A model generated the notes under the pieces. That model had not been told where the DNA came from. It did no database searches and saw only the letters and a program-made list of their open reading frames with translations. Positions 22,895 to 34,532 of a stretch of 64,000 bases of DNA are shown piece after piece; within the stretch, counting starts at the first letter, position 1, and the number at the start of each line of letters is the position of its first letter. Source of the stretch: Letharia columbiana (lineage: Eukaryota; Ascomycota; Lecanoromycetes; Lecanorales; Parmeliaceae); contig NW_023501041.1 in NCBI RefSeq assembly GCF_014066305.1, forward strand, positions 1,054,001-1,118,000, written 5' to 3'. The position numbers and the translations under genes are program-made.

Positions 22895-25800
22895 ATGGCA
22901 ACGATCAAGGCTCTCGAGGGTCGTACTGTTCACCAAATTCAATCTGGCCAAGTCATTGTAGACCTGTGTTCGGTGGTGAAGGAACTGGTTGAGAACAGTC
23001 TCGATGCTGGAGCTACTTCGATCGATATCCGCTTCAAAAACAATGGTCTTGACTCCATCGAGGTTCAAGACAACGGTAGTGGCATTGTCAGCGAGAATTA
23101 CCAGACCATCGCCTTGAAGCATTACACCTCCAAGCTCTCTAGCTACGACGATCTTTCTTCTTTGCAAACGTTCGGCTTCCGAGGCGAAGCTCTTTCCTCT
23201 CTTTGCGCTCTCTCCAAGTTTCATGTCACCACTGCCCGTGCAGATGAAGCTCCAAAGGGCACGAGGCTCGACTTCGAGGTGTCTGGCCAACTGAAGAGTA
23301 CTCAAGTAGTAGCAAGCCAGAAAGGTACTACTGTTGCTGTTGAGGATCTTTTCGTGAGCCTGCCAGTTCGGAGAAGGGAGCTTGAGAAGAACATTAAGAG
23401 GGAATATGGTAAAGTGCTCGGTATTCTCCAGGCGTGTGCTTGCATTAGTACGCAAGCGCGGATCTCCGTCAGCAATGTCATGGCAAAAGGCAAGAGAGCG
23501 GTAATTTTCGCGACAAAGTCGAACCAGACAACCAGAGAGAACATCGCGACTGTCTTCGGTACAAAAGCATTGCCCGCGCTGGTTGCTATGAATCTCAGCT
23601 TCGAGCTACAGCCTACCAAGACCCAAGAACCAGCGTCTAATTCCGAGTGAGTACCCATACTACACATGGAGAAACGAGAATCTGACTGCCAAGAAACAAG
23701 CAAGTGCAAGTAATTGGCCATGTTTCAAGACCCACCTTTGGCGAAGGTCGGCAGGCACCTGATCGCCAGATGTTCTTCGTCAATTCAAGGCCTTGTGGAC
23801 TTCCTCAAGTTGCCAAAATCTTCAACGAAGTCTACAAGGCCTACAATGCTTCGCAGTCGCCATTCATTTTTGCGAACCTATCGTTAGACACTAGTACGTG
23901 GCCCTGGGAACACCATAGATTTTTTTTTAATGATCCCAGATGCGTACGATGTGAACGTTTCGCCCGACAAGAGGACGATTCTGTTGCATGATCAGACTAG
24001 TTTATTGGAATCCATTAGGGTTTGTAGACGTTTTAGATTCTTGGGAATGGCGAGCTGACCGCTGCAGGTTTCTCTGACCGCGCTTTTTGAGAAACAGGAT
24101 CAGACTGTACCACAGTCTCAAAAGTCGGGTCAGACCTTTAAAAACCTTACGGGCCGTCGGGGAACCTCAAGCGTTGATGACACGCATACGCCTGGGAACC
24201 ACGCGTTACACCCCCCTGAGCTTCAAATTTCCGATGATAGCGAGTATGAGGTATCGAGTGAGAAGGAAGAGCCAGCCAAAGATGACGGTGTGCCAAGTCT
24301 GATTGAGAGCTTTGCAGGCCGTGACAGCAGAGAGCGTGCTATCAAGGCCACCTCAGCTCCAGGGGCATCGAATAGGACGAAAATGTTGTCCAAAGACAAG
24401 CAAAAGCTCGTAAAGAAACTTGGTAGAGAGAAGGAGCAATCACACGAGCCTGCAGACTATGATGATGCTCGGGATCTGGCGAAATCTGATGCCATGCTGA
24501 ATGGTCTTGCGAGACCAGTGGAAGACTTCAATCGGAGGATTGCCGAGCAGCAGCCTGATTCGATTGAGACTCCAACCCCAATGGGATGTCTTTCGCGCGA
24601 GGAGTCCCAAGCATCTTCACCAACGGGAAGTAAGTCAGAGACGGAACACTCTTCAGGAGTAGTGCAAAACGCCTTTGACCGAATGCGCCCCCGGCGTAAT
24701 CCTCCAGAAGTTGCAACGATAACCATTGGCTCAAAGACTACCACTTCTGTTCTCGGACCATCCTCCTCCTCCAAACGGCGAAAGCTCGATTCGACAACAG
24801 CCACTCCAATTAGACCCACGGGCTTCGCTGATGATCCAGCGCGAAAGAAATTCAGTAGCAGCATGAGAGCCTTTGCTGCTCCCGGCTCTGAGCTAATCAA
24901 GTCGGTTGGTAGACCACAAAGCAAATCACGGGTGTCTCGGCCGTACCTTGGCAGTGCTAGTGACAATGAAGACGAATCTGGTGTGACGGACCTAAGTCCC
25001 GGAGCATTGACAACGTCTGAAGATGATGAAGAAAGCCCGGCCGAGTCCCCAGGTGGTCGTGCCGATGAAACCCTGGAGACGCCTCTCGCGGAGGCTGAAT
25101 CTGATGATGACTACCTGGATGATGAGGGTAAGAAAGCTCGAGAAGAAGCGACGGTCGCCGATCTGATCAAACAAGCCGAGGAAAAGGCAGCCATGCCCTC
25201 CGAGGACAACATCAGACGTGTAAACCAGATATTGAGAGGTCGCGGGCAAAAGGACTCCACTACGCAGCTCATGCAGATGATCGACGAGTCCGTAGAGAGA
25301 ATTGATCAGCAACTGAAGACTCTGGAGACCGCTTTGCAAGCACCCGCCGATTATGGCTTCTCGCCAAATCCTACAGCTCCCACGGAGGACACATCTGCTG
25401 AAGAGAGGTTGTCGCTAACCGTATCAAAAGCCGACTTCGCGCACATGCATATTACAGGCCAGTTCAATCTCGGCTTCATTCTAGCTGTCCGTGACCCCTC
25501 TCCCTGTTCGCCCAATTCTGATCTCTTCATAATCGACCAACACGCCTCAGACGAGAAGTACAACTTCGAGCGTCTTCAGGCCAAAACCATTGTCCAAAAT
25601 CAACGCCTAGTTCATCCACACAAACTCGATCTCACCGCCATCGAAGAGGAAATCATCCTCGACAACAATAACACTTTGCTAAAGAACGGTTTCCAGGTCG
25701 AAATTGACATCAGCGGCGATGAAGAAGTCGGCCGTCGCTGTAAGCTCATGTCCCTCCCGATGAGCCGAGAGGTCACCTTTGACGTTACCGACCTGGAAGA

Positions 25801-26233
25801 ACTTATCGCTCTGCTTGCCGATAATCCTTCCTCTTCCTCATCAGAAAGCGTTCCACGGCCGACCAAAGTGCGACGCATGTTCGCCATGCGCGCTTGCCGT
25901 AGTAGTGTCATGATAGGAAAGACTCTCACGCCGAAGCAGATGGGCGCGTTGGTGAGGAAAATGGGAGAAATTGACAAGCCGTGGAATTGTCCGCATGGAA
26001 GGCCGACTATGAGGCACGTCTATGGGTTGAAAGAGTGGGAGGGGTGGAAAGAGGGTGGTGGGCTAGCGGGAGTGGAGGCAGGGAGAAAGGTTGAATGGGG
26101 GAGATGGGTTAAAGGCGTGAGGGAGCAAGAAGAAGAGATGGACCGAGAAGATGATGATGGGAAGGAGGAGCAGATGGAGAAAGGCTTCGACAACAGTGAA
26201 GCTGGGGATGCAGAGGATGAGGAATGGAGTTGA
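22895..26233 (+). CDS. PMS1: DNA mismatch repair protein Pms1 (MutL homolog, MutLalpha subunit)
   Basis: Exons 22895-23646, 23694-23893, 23940-24019 and 24068-26233 give 1065 aa. The N-terminal GHKL ATPase shows KELVENSLDAGATSIDI, DNGSGI and FGFRGEALSSL. The S5-like domain includes RQMFFVNSRPCGLP and NVSPDKR. A linker of about 400 residues is Ser/Asp/Glu-rich and poorly ordered. The C-terminal endonuclease has GQFNLGFI near residue 800, the full metal motif DQHA-x2-E-x4-E near 833-844, ACRSSVMIGK, and CPHGRPT near 985, so nicking activity should be intact. Pms1 pairs with Mlh1 to incise the new strand after MutSalpha recognises a mismatch. The acidic tail after CPHGRPT is unusually long. The exon 2 acceptor was chosen as the only one that keeps frame without a stop. 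Confidence 0.96.
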
Positions 26234-26392
26234 AACAAGATGAGTGAACATGTGTTTAAGGATTGTACCGAGTAGTTACCACATGCATGCTGTACGCTAG
26301 ACATTCACCTGTAAAACAATGAGATGTTACCCTTTATCCAGCCCGGACTCCCTCCTATTTATGAGCACGCTCTGCTAAACGATCCCTGGAGC

Positions 26393-28238
26393 TCACATCC
26401 ATCCTCCGGTCCCTGTCCTTCCCTCCTCCATCACTTTTCCGCTAACTTCTCGTGCTCTGATGCCTCCACTTGGGAAAATTCCTCTCTCCTTGACCTCCAC
26501 TCCGCTCCTACTAACAACCCTACCTCCGCCACCCATTCCTGCAGGCCCAGACCTCCCCATGCCTCCCCACGCTTTGGCCTTGCCGATCCCAACCATCCCA
26601 GGGGCCCAGCCCCCTCCTTGGCCAGGATTTCCGGTTCCCGGCCTCAATGGCCCCTTCTCTACCCCGGCTGCTCCCCTTCGCTTCTGCTGATCGAGCGGTG
26701 GGGTTGGTGGGTTCATTTGCAGAGGGCGAAAGTTCTCGTTGGTCTTGTAATCAAAGGGCGAAATCTGGGAAAGTGGCTGGTAGGACGGTTTGTTGAGAAG
26801 GTGCTTGAGTTCTCTTGGGGGCGATGGGGATGGAGAAGAGGAGGGAGAAGGGTGCGTAATCCAATTGCTGTCGGGAAGTGATGGGACTGTGGACCGCGGA
26901 CGTGTTGATCCAGGTCGACTTGTTGCTATTGTGGTGATGGTGCTGTTGGAGTAGATTGATGAAGATTTAGTAGGAGAACGAATTATATTTGGTTGGTTGG
27001 TATGGCTCGCGGGGTTGGAAGAGTTGGAATAAAGCGAAGAAGACTTGGCGGGAGAACAGATTACTGTTGGTTGATCGGTTTGTTTCGCCAGGCTTTCGCC
27101 GTGAGATAGGACAGGGAACATGGTACGAGACGACTGGTGGGATGGGGAGTGTTGATCATAGAAAGGGCCTTGAATCTCAGTACGAGAGGAACGATGAGCA
27201 GGCGGTTGGTCGTAGAAAGGAGTTGCGAGGTCAGTCAAAGAGACACTGTCATTGGTGTTGAGATGGGGAGCATCAGTAGTGTTGATATGGGAGTCGGTAC
27301 GAGAAGAGCGCAATTGGTCATTATTTTGGCTCTGGATCTTGGTCCACGAGGAGCGCTGAGAGAGCGGTAGGTCATAGAAGGGGCCTCTAATCTTGGTATG
27401 AGGGGAACGATGAGCCGGTGGCTGACCGTTAAACGGAGTTGAAAGGTTAGTACGAGAAGCTCTGGCGCTCGCGTTAGGATGGGAGACGTCTGTAATGTTT
27501 GAGTAGGAGTCATTGCGGGTGTGCATGAATGGGACGGTCGGGGAGGCCATCAGAGGATCTTCAGCCCTGAGTCCTCGGATTTTGTCTGTTGATATGGAGA
27601 TTTGGCTCGTACGGTTATCGAGAAGAGATGACTTATTGCGCTTGTGCCGAGACGTTAGATTGTCCTCTAAAGGGTTCATATCCGGAGGAAGTCTTGAGAC
27701 CTTGCGGAAGATGACCCCAAGATAGATCGATATCGCTAAAGATACCAGGTGAAACGTCCCGGTAACCACGCTGGTAACAAAGGTGGCGAACACGATACTG
27801 GTAGTAGCCTGGTCGCTAGCGAACAGAGTGGACCAATGACCTGGGGCATTGACAGGCTCGATAGACTGGGTGTGAGAAATCAAGGCCGTAAATACAAGGA
27901 ACGGGGTCAATCCGGCGTCAATCATGGCTGCAAATAACATATAACTGGCCGAAGATGATGGTGTGCGTCCCCTGGCAGAGCGCGAAAGATGATATGTACC
28001 ATAGACGGTGTGCAATATTGCAACTCCGGGCTAATACAATACGTGATTAACGTTGATCTTTTGTCCTCATTGGGGTTATACATACGGGCACCCGTATAAT
28101 CCATCCTGTGGTCGCGTCGGTCCCTTTGATACATATGACACAAAATAGCATGCCAACTGCTCCAATCAACTGGCAATTTCGAAGGACTAGCTGAGTGATT
28201 CGTGTAGATTTGACTCTCGACTTTGTACGCGGACTCAT
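26393..28238 (-). CDS. Fungal multi-pass membrane protein with long disordered tail, orphan
   Basis: Exons 28238-28086 and 28030-26393 give 596 aa. The first 170 residues hold four likely membrane spans: NCQLIGAVGMLFCVICI, a weaker one at VAILHTVYG, YMLFAAMIDAGLTPFLVFTALI, and IVFATFVTSVVTGTFHLVSLAISIY (quoted in part). The rest is a low-complexity, Ser/Pro/Thr-rich cytoplasmic tail. It carries degenerate repeats built on FYDQPPAHRSSRTxIQGPFYD-like units (about residues 215-330), a proline run, and a Gly/Arg-rich end. I recognise no enzymatic domain. Tail-heavy four-TM proteins of this sort are common and uncharacterised in Pezizomycotina. The final 100 residues come from GC-rich DNA in which the opposite strand is also open, but the long frame and clean intron favour this strand. 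Confidence 0.75.
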
Positions 28239-29134
28239 TGGTTTCCAGTCCAGGTTTCCATACGGACTAGCAAACGATTAGACAAAGCCACGGACAAATC
28301 GCCACAAGTATGGGCAAGCAGCCAAACATCAGTGGCATTCATGACGGCACAGAATTCAAAGTGATCTCGAAACACAGACAACGAATTTGGCCAGATGCTC
28401 TGATGCTACAAGGATAGTGCTTCCCATGGACACGTCGTTTGTTCGAGCACTCGGCCTGGAGCCTTCTGATGCGCAGGGAAAAAATTACGCTAGACAGCAA
28501 AACCGTGCTTTTCCTGAAAGCTCGCGCCCAAGACTTACGCGACAAAGTACGAATCCGGATGTCGATTAAATTCCTTGGAATTAATCAAAAGGCCATCCGG
28601 TTTCGATCTTGGTGTTGGTAGAGACAGGCTCGCTTGCGATATGGCTTTGGGATTGAAGCCTCGCTCGGTGGGGGCTGAGAAAGAATATTTCGAAGGATGT
28701 TCGTAGAGGAAGGGCGGCTCAGCACCCATGACTTGGTACAGTGCTCAGCAAGTACTAGATAGAAAATACGACAGATACCTGCACATACGAGAAGACTTGC
28801 ATGTATAAGGATATCGAATATTGAATCCGGAACTTGAGTCGGGTGTTGGCGGGGCAACGTCGAGCTGCTTCAAAAATAAAGTAGCGACACTATCTACCGA
28901 GGCACGCGGGTAGATTGATGAGATCCTCAAAATTATCTCGCAAGAACCTTCAGCTACGGTACTTGGTTGTGAATTTATCATCCACTTTCCAGTTTTTAGG
29001 TGTACGGATATTTCTGTCACTCGCGTGGGCACTGCGAGGTTACCTACGTAAAGTACCTTACGTACAGGTAGGTACCTTACTCGTAAGCGACTTGAAAATT
29101 CCACGAACGAACCCTCATTTTCTCCACTAATTAG
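28239..29134. promoter_or_regulatory. Divergent intergenic region with GGTACC-type motifs
   Basis: 896 bp between the divergent membrane-protein and ARH1 starts. At about 29036-29090, just ahead of ARH1, a cluster of TACGTA, AGTACCTTACGTAC and AGGTAGGTACCTTAC palindrome-like units occurs. No convincing gene is present; overlapping frames up to 119 codons lack features. Confidence 0.4.
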
Positions 29135-30796
29135 ATGAGCACCATCACCCGAACTATTAGCATCTGTATCAGGTGCTCAAAGTTGTTGGTCAGACCATCA
29201 CATATTCATATTACGAGGCTACACGTCTCAAGGCGGCATAGCAGCCATGTTGTTCGGAATGACCGGCCTTTTCGCATGGCTGTTATTGGATCTGGGCCTG
29301 CGGGCTTCTATACAGCTTATAAGGTCATGTCAAGTATAGAGAATGCTATCATCGATATGTATGAGTGTATGCCCGTACCCTTCGGCCTAGTGAGATTTGG
29401 CGTTGCGCCGGATCATCCAGAAGTCAAGGTAAAAATGCCTTTTCAACCCGCCTGTATTTTCTTATTTGCCTCTCATGCTCTCACTGTTCACTTCTGATAA
29501 TCCTTTCTCAGAACTGCCAAGATAAATTTGAGGAAGTTGCTTCATCACCGCGCTTCAATTTTATAGGCAACGTTGCGGTTGGCAAAGATCTGCCGTTGGC
29601 AAATCTCAGACCTCACTATAACGCTATCGTCTTCGCCTATGGTGCCACCAAGGACCGGAAACTTGGAATCTCAGGTGAAGACAACCTGAAAGGAATCTAC
29701 TCAGCGCGCGACTTTGTGGGCTGGTACAACGGACTTCCCGAACACGAAGCACTGGCGCCAGACCTGGAATCGGGTGAAGAAGCAGTGATCATTGGGCAAG
29801 GAAACGTAGCCCTTGACGTAGCACGTACACTCTTGAGCGACGTCAATAGTCTACGGAAGACGGACATGACAGATTATGCCCTTGATTCTTTGTCGAAAAG
29901 CAGAGTGAAGAGACTTCGTGTCGTTGGTCGAAGGGGTCCAATGCAGGTGTGTACTTCCGTCTCATCAATGCCAAGGAAAACCGCACGATTGACAATTCGT
30001 GTAGGCATCCTTTACTATCAAAGAAGTCCGGGAGCTATTGAATCTGCCTTCTGTCTCTTTCGAGCCTATTGATCCTGCTCTATTTCCGCCAAACGCTGCA
30101 AAACTTCCTCGAACGCCCAAACGTCTCACTCAGCTCTTAGCTAAGGGCTCATCAACTCCAGCTTCGCAAGCGCGAAAGTCCTGGTCTTTGGATTTTCTCC
30201 TGTCGCCTAGATCTTTCAATGCGTCCAGTGCAACACCTAGTAATCTATCTTCTCTCACATTCCTCAAGAACAAAGTAAATGGTCCAGACGTCTTCGACTC
30301 GTGGGCTACCGTCTCTCCCACTACAAGTGAGGAATTATACCCCACTTCGTTGGCGTTCCGGAGTATTGGCTATAAGTCAGAAGCCATCAATGGCATGAAA
30401 GATTTAGGCATAGACTTCGATGAGTGTCGAGGCATCATTCCCAATGATTTACATGGTCGTATCACTAGTCTCTCAGAAGACGGGACCGGGATTCCGGGCC
30501 TCTATTGTTCTGGATGGGTAAAGCGAGGTCCGGCGGGCGTGATTGCTAATACAATGGAAGACGCCTTCGACACAGCGGAATCCATTGCAAAAGACTGGGA
30601 AAACAAGGAACCGTTCATGTCCGGTACAAATGGATGGGACGCGCTGCAAGAAGACGCAGCCGCAAGGCATCTGAAACCTGTCAGTTGGGAAAATTGGAAG
30701 AAGATCGATGTAGCGGAAAAGGGAAGGGGGAAAGCAAAGGGTAGGGAGCGGGAAAAATTCACAAGCATCCCAGACATGCTTGAAATGCTTGACTGA
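29135..30796 (+). CDS. ARH1: Mitochondrial NADPH:adrenodoxin oxidoreductase Arh1 (ferredoxin reductase)
   Basis: Exons 29135-29428, 29512-29946 and 30005-30796 give 506 aa. The first 40 residues are Arg/Ser/His-rich without acids, as in a matrix presequence. The FAD site is AVIGSGPAGFYTAYK, followed by PFGLVRFGVAPDHPEVK. The NADPH site is GQGNVALDVAR with the downstream RRGP motif, and the C-terminal family signature is GWVKRGPAGVIANT. The enzyme passes electrons from NADPH to mitochondrial ferredoxin for Fe-S cluster, heme A and coenzyme Q synthesis. The last 30 residues are Lys/Arg-rich. All three introns-to-exon joins keep known family blocks intact. It is followed after 606 bp by another mitochondrial flavoprotein. 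Confidence 0.95.
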
Positions 30797-31402
30797 AGAA
30801 TGGAGATGGCGTGGCCCGGAGCGGCTTTCGCAGAGCACAACCACGAGCACTAACGCCAAATCAAGAGGAAGTATAAAGTTGCCGTCAGCTATGACCTTGA
30901 GCTGACTTTCAGCAGTGGATTAATGAGCTTGCCACGACGGAGAAATTAAGTCAAGGGACACTTAGGAGATACACCCAGTACGCTGGGGTGCGAATGTCTA
31001 TACTTTGAGCATGCGGTGCGCAGTGACAGACTCCTCCACTAGACCGATTGAGCTTAGAAAATTTGACTATATCTTTTCCGAGTCTGGAACGCTTGGGGCT
31101 GCTAGAGAGGGTAGAGCAGCAGATTTTCTCGGAAGAAGGCGTGTCCTGCTGTTCTCGAGAAAGTTGTTCTACAGCAACATGTATGCGAAATGAGTGTGTG
31201 TATATATGAGAGCTGTGATATGAGTCTCCAATTCCACATGTATCCTCTTCTGCGTGCCGGTAAAGCGTCGACTGATCCTTATCTCCGAGGACGAACGTCA
31301 TTCGAAGCCAACAACTGTAGCATTGGTAGAGCCTTGAAATACCAATTATGCTGAAGCTTTCTCGTATTGTGGTTGCGAGAACTTTTCTTCTCTATTCCTG
31401 AC
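30797..31402. other. Intergenic region between ARH1 and L2HGDH
   Basis: 606 bp between two plus-strand genes. No gene or named site is recognised. Confidence 0.4.
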
Positions 31403-32728
31403 ATGTTCGCCAGAGCGTTGTGTCGAGTGTTACGAATGCAATGCGATCTACGGCCTTTCTCGACCTCTTCGACGCCCAGGGCTGACTTCACCCATGTGGT
31501 TTGTGCAATGCTCACCGCAACAAATTCTTCTCGAGGTGAAACTAAAACATTTCAGGTGGTCGGCGCTGGAGCTGTAGGTCTTGCTATTGCTCGCAAGCTG
31601 GCTGACCGGGATGGCACTTCGACCCTTCTTATAGAGAGGCATGGAGCAGTGGGGACAGAAACCAGCAGTCGCAATTCAGAGGCGGGTCTCTACACATCTA
31701 CAAAACCCCTCAAAGCTTAGCCATGGCAGGTCATTCACGCCGGCCTCTACTACGGTCCTACCTCTCTGAAGACACACCTATGTCTCAAAGGCAAACAGAT
31801 GATGTACGATCTCTGCGAGAAGCAAAACATTCCTTACCGCAACGCAAAAAAGTGGATCCTTTCACAGAACGCCCAGCAACATGAAGAGCTCGTCAAGACA
31901 CATGACTTTGCCAAGTCAATCGGCGTGCCAATACATTTCATCCCCTTATCAGAAGCACATGCCCGTGAACCAGACGTCCGAGTCGAAGAAGCCGTCCTTG
32001 AGAGCCCGACAACCGGCATCGTAGATTCCCACACCTACATGTCCTATCTGGAGTCTGATTTCCAGTCAAAAGGTGGTGACTTGGCATGCTATACGAGTGC
32101 GGAGTCAGTCGAGCCTCTTGCTTCGGGCTCTCAAGGCTGGAAAATACAGACCAAATGTCCTTCTTCTTCGAAGACGACATGGATAACAGCCGATACTTTG
32201 ATAAACAGCGCGGGTCTAGCTGCTGTGTCCTTATCAAACAGTATACTTCCACACGCGCGGCATGTTAAGCCGTATTATGCCAAGGGCTCGTACTACTCTT
32301 ATTCTGCTCCTATGCCCCGTCCGAAGACTCTCGTGTATCCTGCGCCAACTACGGGAGCCGCTGGCCTTGGTACACATCTGACCATCGATATGACGGGCGC
32401 GATTCGATTCGGTCCAGACGTTGAGTGGGTTGATGATCCCAACGACCTCTCTGTAAATGAGTCTCGATTACCAGCCGCTCTCGAAGAGATCGAGACGTAT
32501 CTACCAAGGATTCAGAAAGAGAAGGTTGGCTTAGATTACTGCGGTATCAGGCCAAAATTAGGAAAGGGAGGCGCTGTTTGGAAAGGTAATGGGGATGGCT
32601 TTTTAGACTTCGTGATTAGAAAAGAGGAGGGGTTTGAAGGATTTGTCAATCTTCTCGGCATTGAAAGTCCCGGATTGACCAGTTCTCTAGCGATTGCTGA
32701 GATGGTTGATGGATTACTCTATAAATGA
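31403..32728 (+). CDS. L2HGDH: L-2-hydroxyglutarate dehydrogenase, mitochondrial FAD enzyme
   Basis: Exons 31403-31498, 31556-31681 and 31730-32728 give 406 aa. An Arg-rich N-terminus ([12 protein letters not shown]) suits mitochondrial import. The FAD-binding [18 protein letters not shown] is followed by [14 protein letters not shown], whose His and surrounding residues are the hallmark of the L2HGDH/DAAO group. Later blocks are [38 protein letters not shown] and [19 protein letters not shown]. The enzyme oxidises L-2-hydroxyglutarate, a side product of dehydrogenases, to 2-oxoglutarate. To join SRNSE to VIHAG the second intron must run 31682-31729, which starts GC and ends AG; no GT donor preserves both the frame and the motif. 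If the intron were retained, a TAG would end translation. Confidence 0.92.
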
Positions 32729-34532
32729 CGTTGACAGGCGGCCATGCATGTAGAGCAGAAATGGGCTCAGTCTCTCCGCGGAAATCAGATCTCTTGGTTG
32801 TTTCGTATTGTAAGTTCAGCTGCTGTGTCAATTTACTCAGCGCGACCTTGTCTCCTTTCATTCTTGCTATCTAGCTAGCTATCCCCGTTCGATACGGTCT
32901 TGAATGGGAGCCAAGCCAGTCAAATCAGCAATGTCCTTTGCCTTCCACGAATCTCAGATTGTTGCATCCTAAGAGAGGTTCTTGAAAAGACCTTACGTTT
33001 GCCACCGTCCCCCAGATTGTTCTTTCTTTACATCCGCAAGATACAGTCTTTGACCCGCCTCGAATTGCCAGTCGTTGCGGATCTCCACATCAGGAAAGCA
33101 AAGGTCCATTTGGATCAGACTCGACTTTCAGCGACGCGTCAATGGAAGCCCTAAAGGTTCTCTTAGACTACACTTTAGCCCTCACCTGCTATGCGGTGAC
33201 ATACCGCCACCTGTAGCCGCCACCCCTGTTGAAGAACATAAACATGATACGAGATAGCCGATTTTTAATTACATTACAGTGCCGAGAAGCCACGGCACAA
33301 GGCCTCATATACGGATTTACCCTGGGCACACTGAATTTGCCTCGACAATAAAGAAGTCCTTATCTCTTATCCGTTTTCCATTGCTTCACTAGCATTTAGT
33401 TCCTCACAAAAGTTGGACTTCTAAACACACGGGTAAGTTTTTTCCACACATGACGGCCGTCCCATGCCTTTGCTGCCTTGCGTTGACTGCGATCCGGTAT
33501 CCTCGAAATATCATGAAATGAAGTGAGAGCTATCGGTTTTGATGCCCCCATGGACAAGCTGTCCGTGCCAAATACCATTGCCCTAGATAACATAGCATGT
33601 CACTACGGATCGAGTGATTGAGGTCCATAGAAAGGTTGTCACAAGGCTATTTGCATATACTATGCTTATTTCCTGGCATGATATCGGAAAGACCTCAATC
33701 GCCACGAGCAGGACCACGCTTTTATTTTCCCATCGAGTCCGTAATTGTTCAGAAACCAAAGCATTGAAGTTCTTTCCTCTATGAGACACATTCTCGCAGG
33801 TACATTCTCGATTGTTAAGCTCCACCCTTGTTTTCTCTCATAGTTTGTCCTGGGATCCCAGTGCCCCTCAATTAAATAGTGGAAAGGAAGGAGACGTCTC
33901 GCCGAAAATATCCGGCCTTCGACTCGGTAAATATGAAGGGGGGAAAAGGGAGTATAACACGAAGTGCTCCTCGAATTGGGCACATGTCGACACAAGTCTT
34001 AGGGTATAATACCGAGGTAAATATACCCGGCTCCCTGGAGTTTTTGAAAGCTAGGAGATTTATCTAGATCATAGATTTCCTTCATTACTGTATTACTCAG
34101 GGAGTACCATTAAGCCTCTACAGCCAATTTAGCCATCCGACCAACCGTAAGATAGCTTCGAGAATTGGGCTAAATCGCCGAAGAATTAGAAATGAAAGGT
34201 GGTGTAATTTACAGTAGCCAATTCCCGAAAAGAGGCTTGATCGTATTTCTATTCGTAGTGGTTGGTTTTTTTACCATGTATAATAAGAATACCTAATATG
34301 ATTTTGTAGGTGGTGGATTAATTTAATAATGCTTTGTATTGTTGTTAACTAGCCTACACGGTGTTCAGAAACCTTCTGTCCTTACACCTCCTCGATGCTC
34401 CGTGTGTTCTGGTTAGGGTTTTAAGTCCGAGAGCCCTAGTCTCGGATCTCGGCAAATCTTTGATCCGGTTTTTGCGCAAAGAAAATCCAGATCCATTTTC
34501 TATAGTTTGTGCAATTCAAATTTTTTGCAGGT
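32729..34532. other. 1.8-kb gap without a recognisable gene
   Basis: This is the longest empty stretch in the gene-dense part. Composition is slightly AT-rich, but CpA and TpG are present, so it is not RIP-mutated. Frames are under 110 codons and overlap on both strands. Short mirrored blocks (TTTAGCC and GGCTAAA near 34128 and 34168) hint at a small hairpin only. Confidence 0.45.

Noticed and set aside
28745..29104. Minus-strand 119-codon frame upstream of ARH1
   Set aside because: Runs through the ARH1 promoter and the GGTACC motif cluster and shows no domain or codon pattern of a gene.
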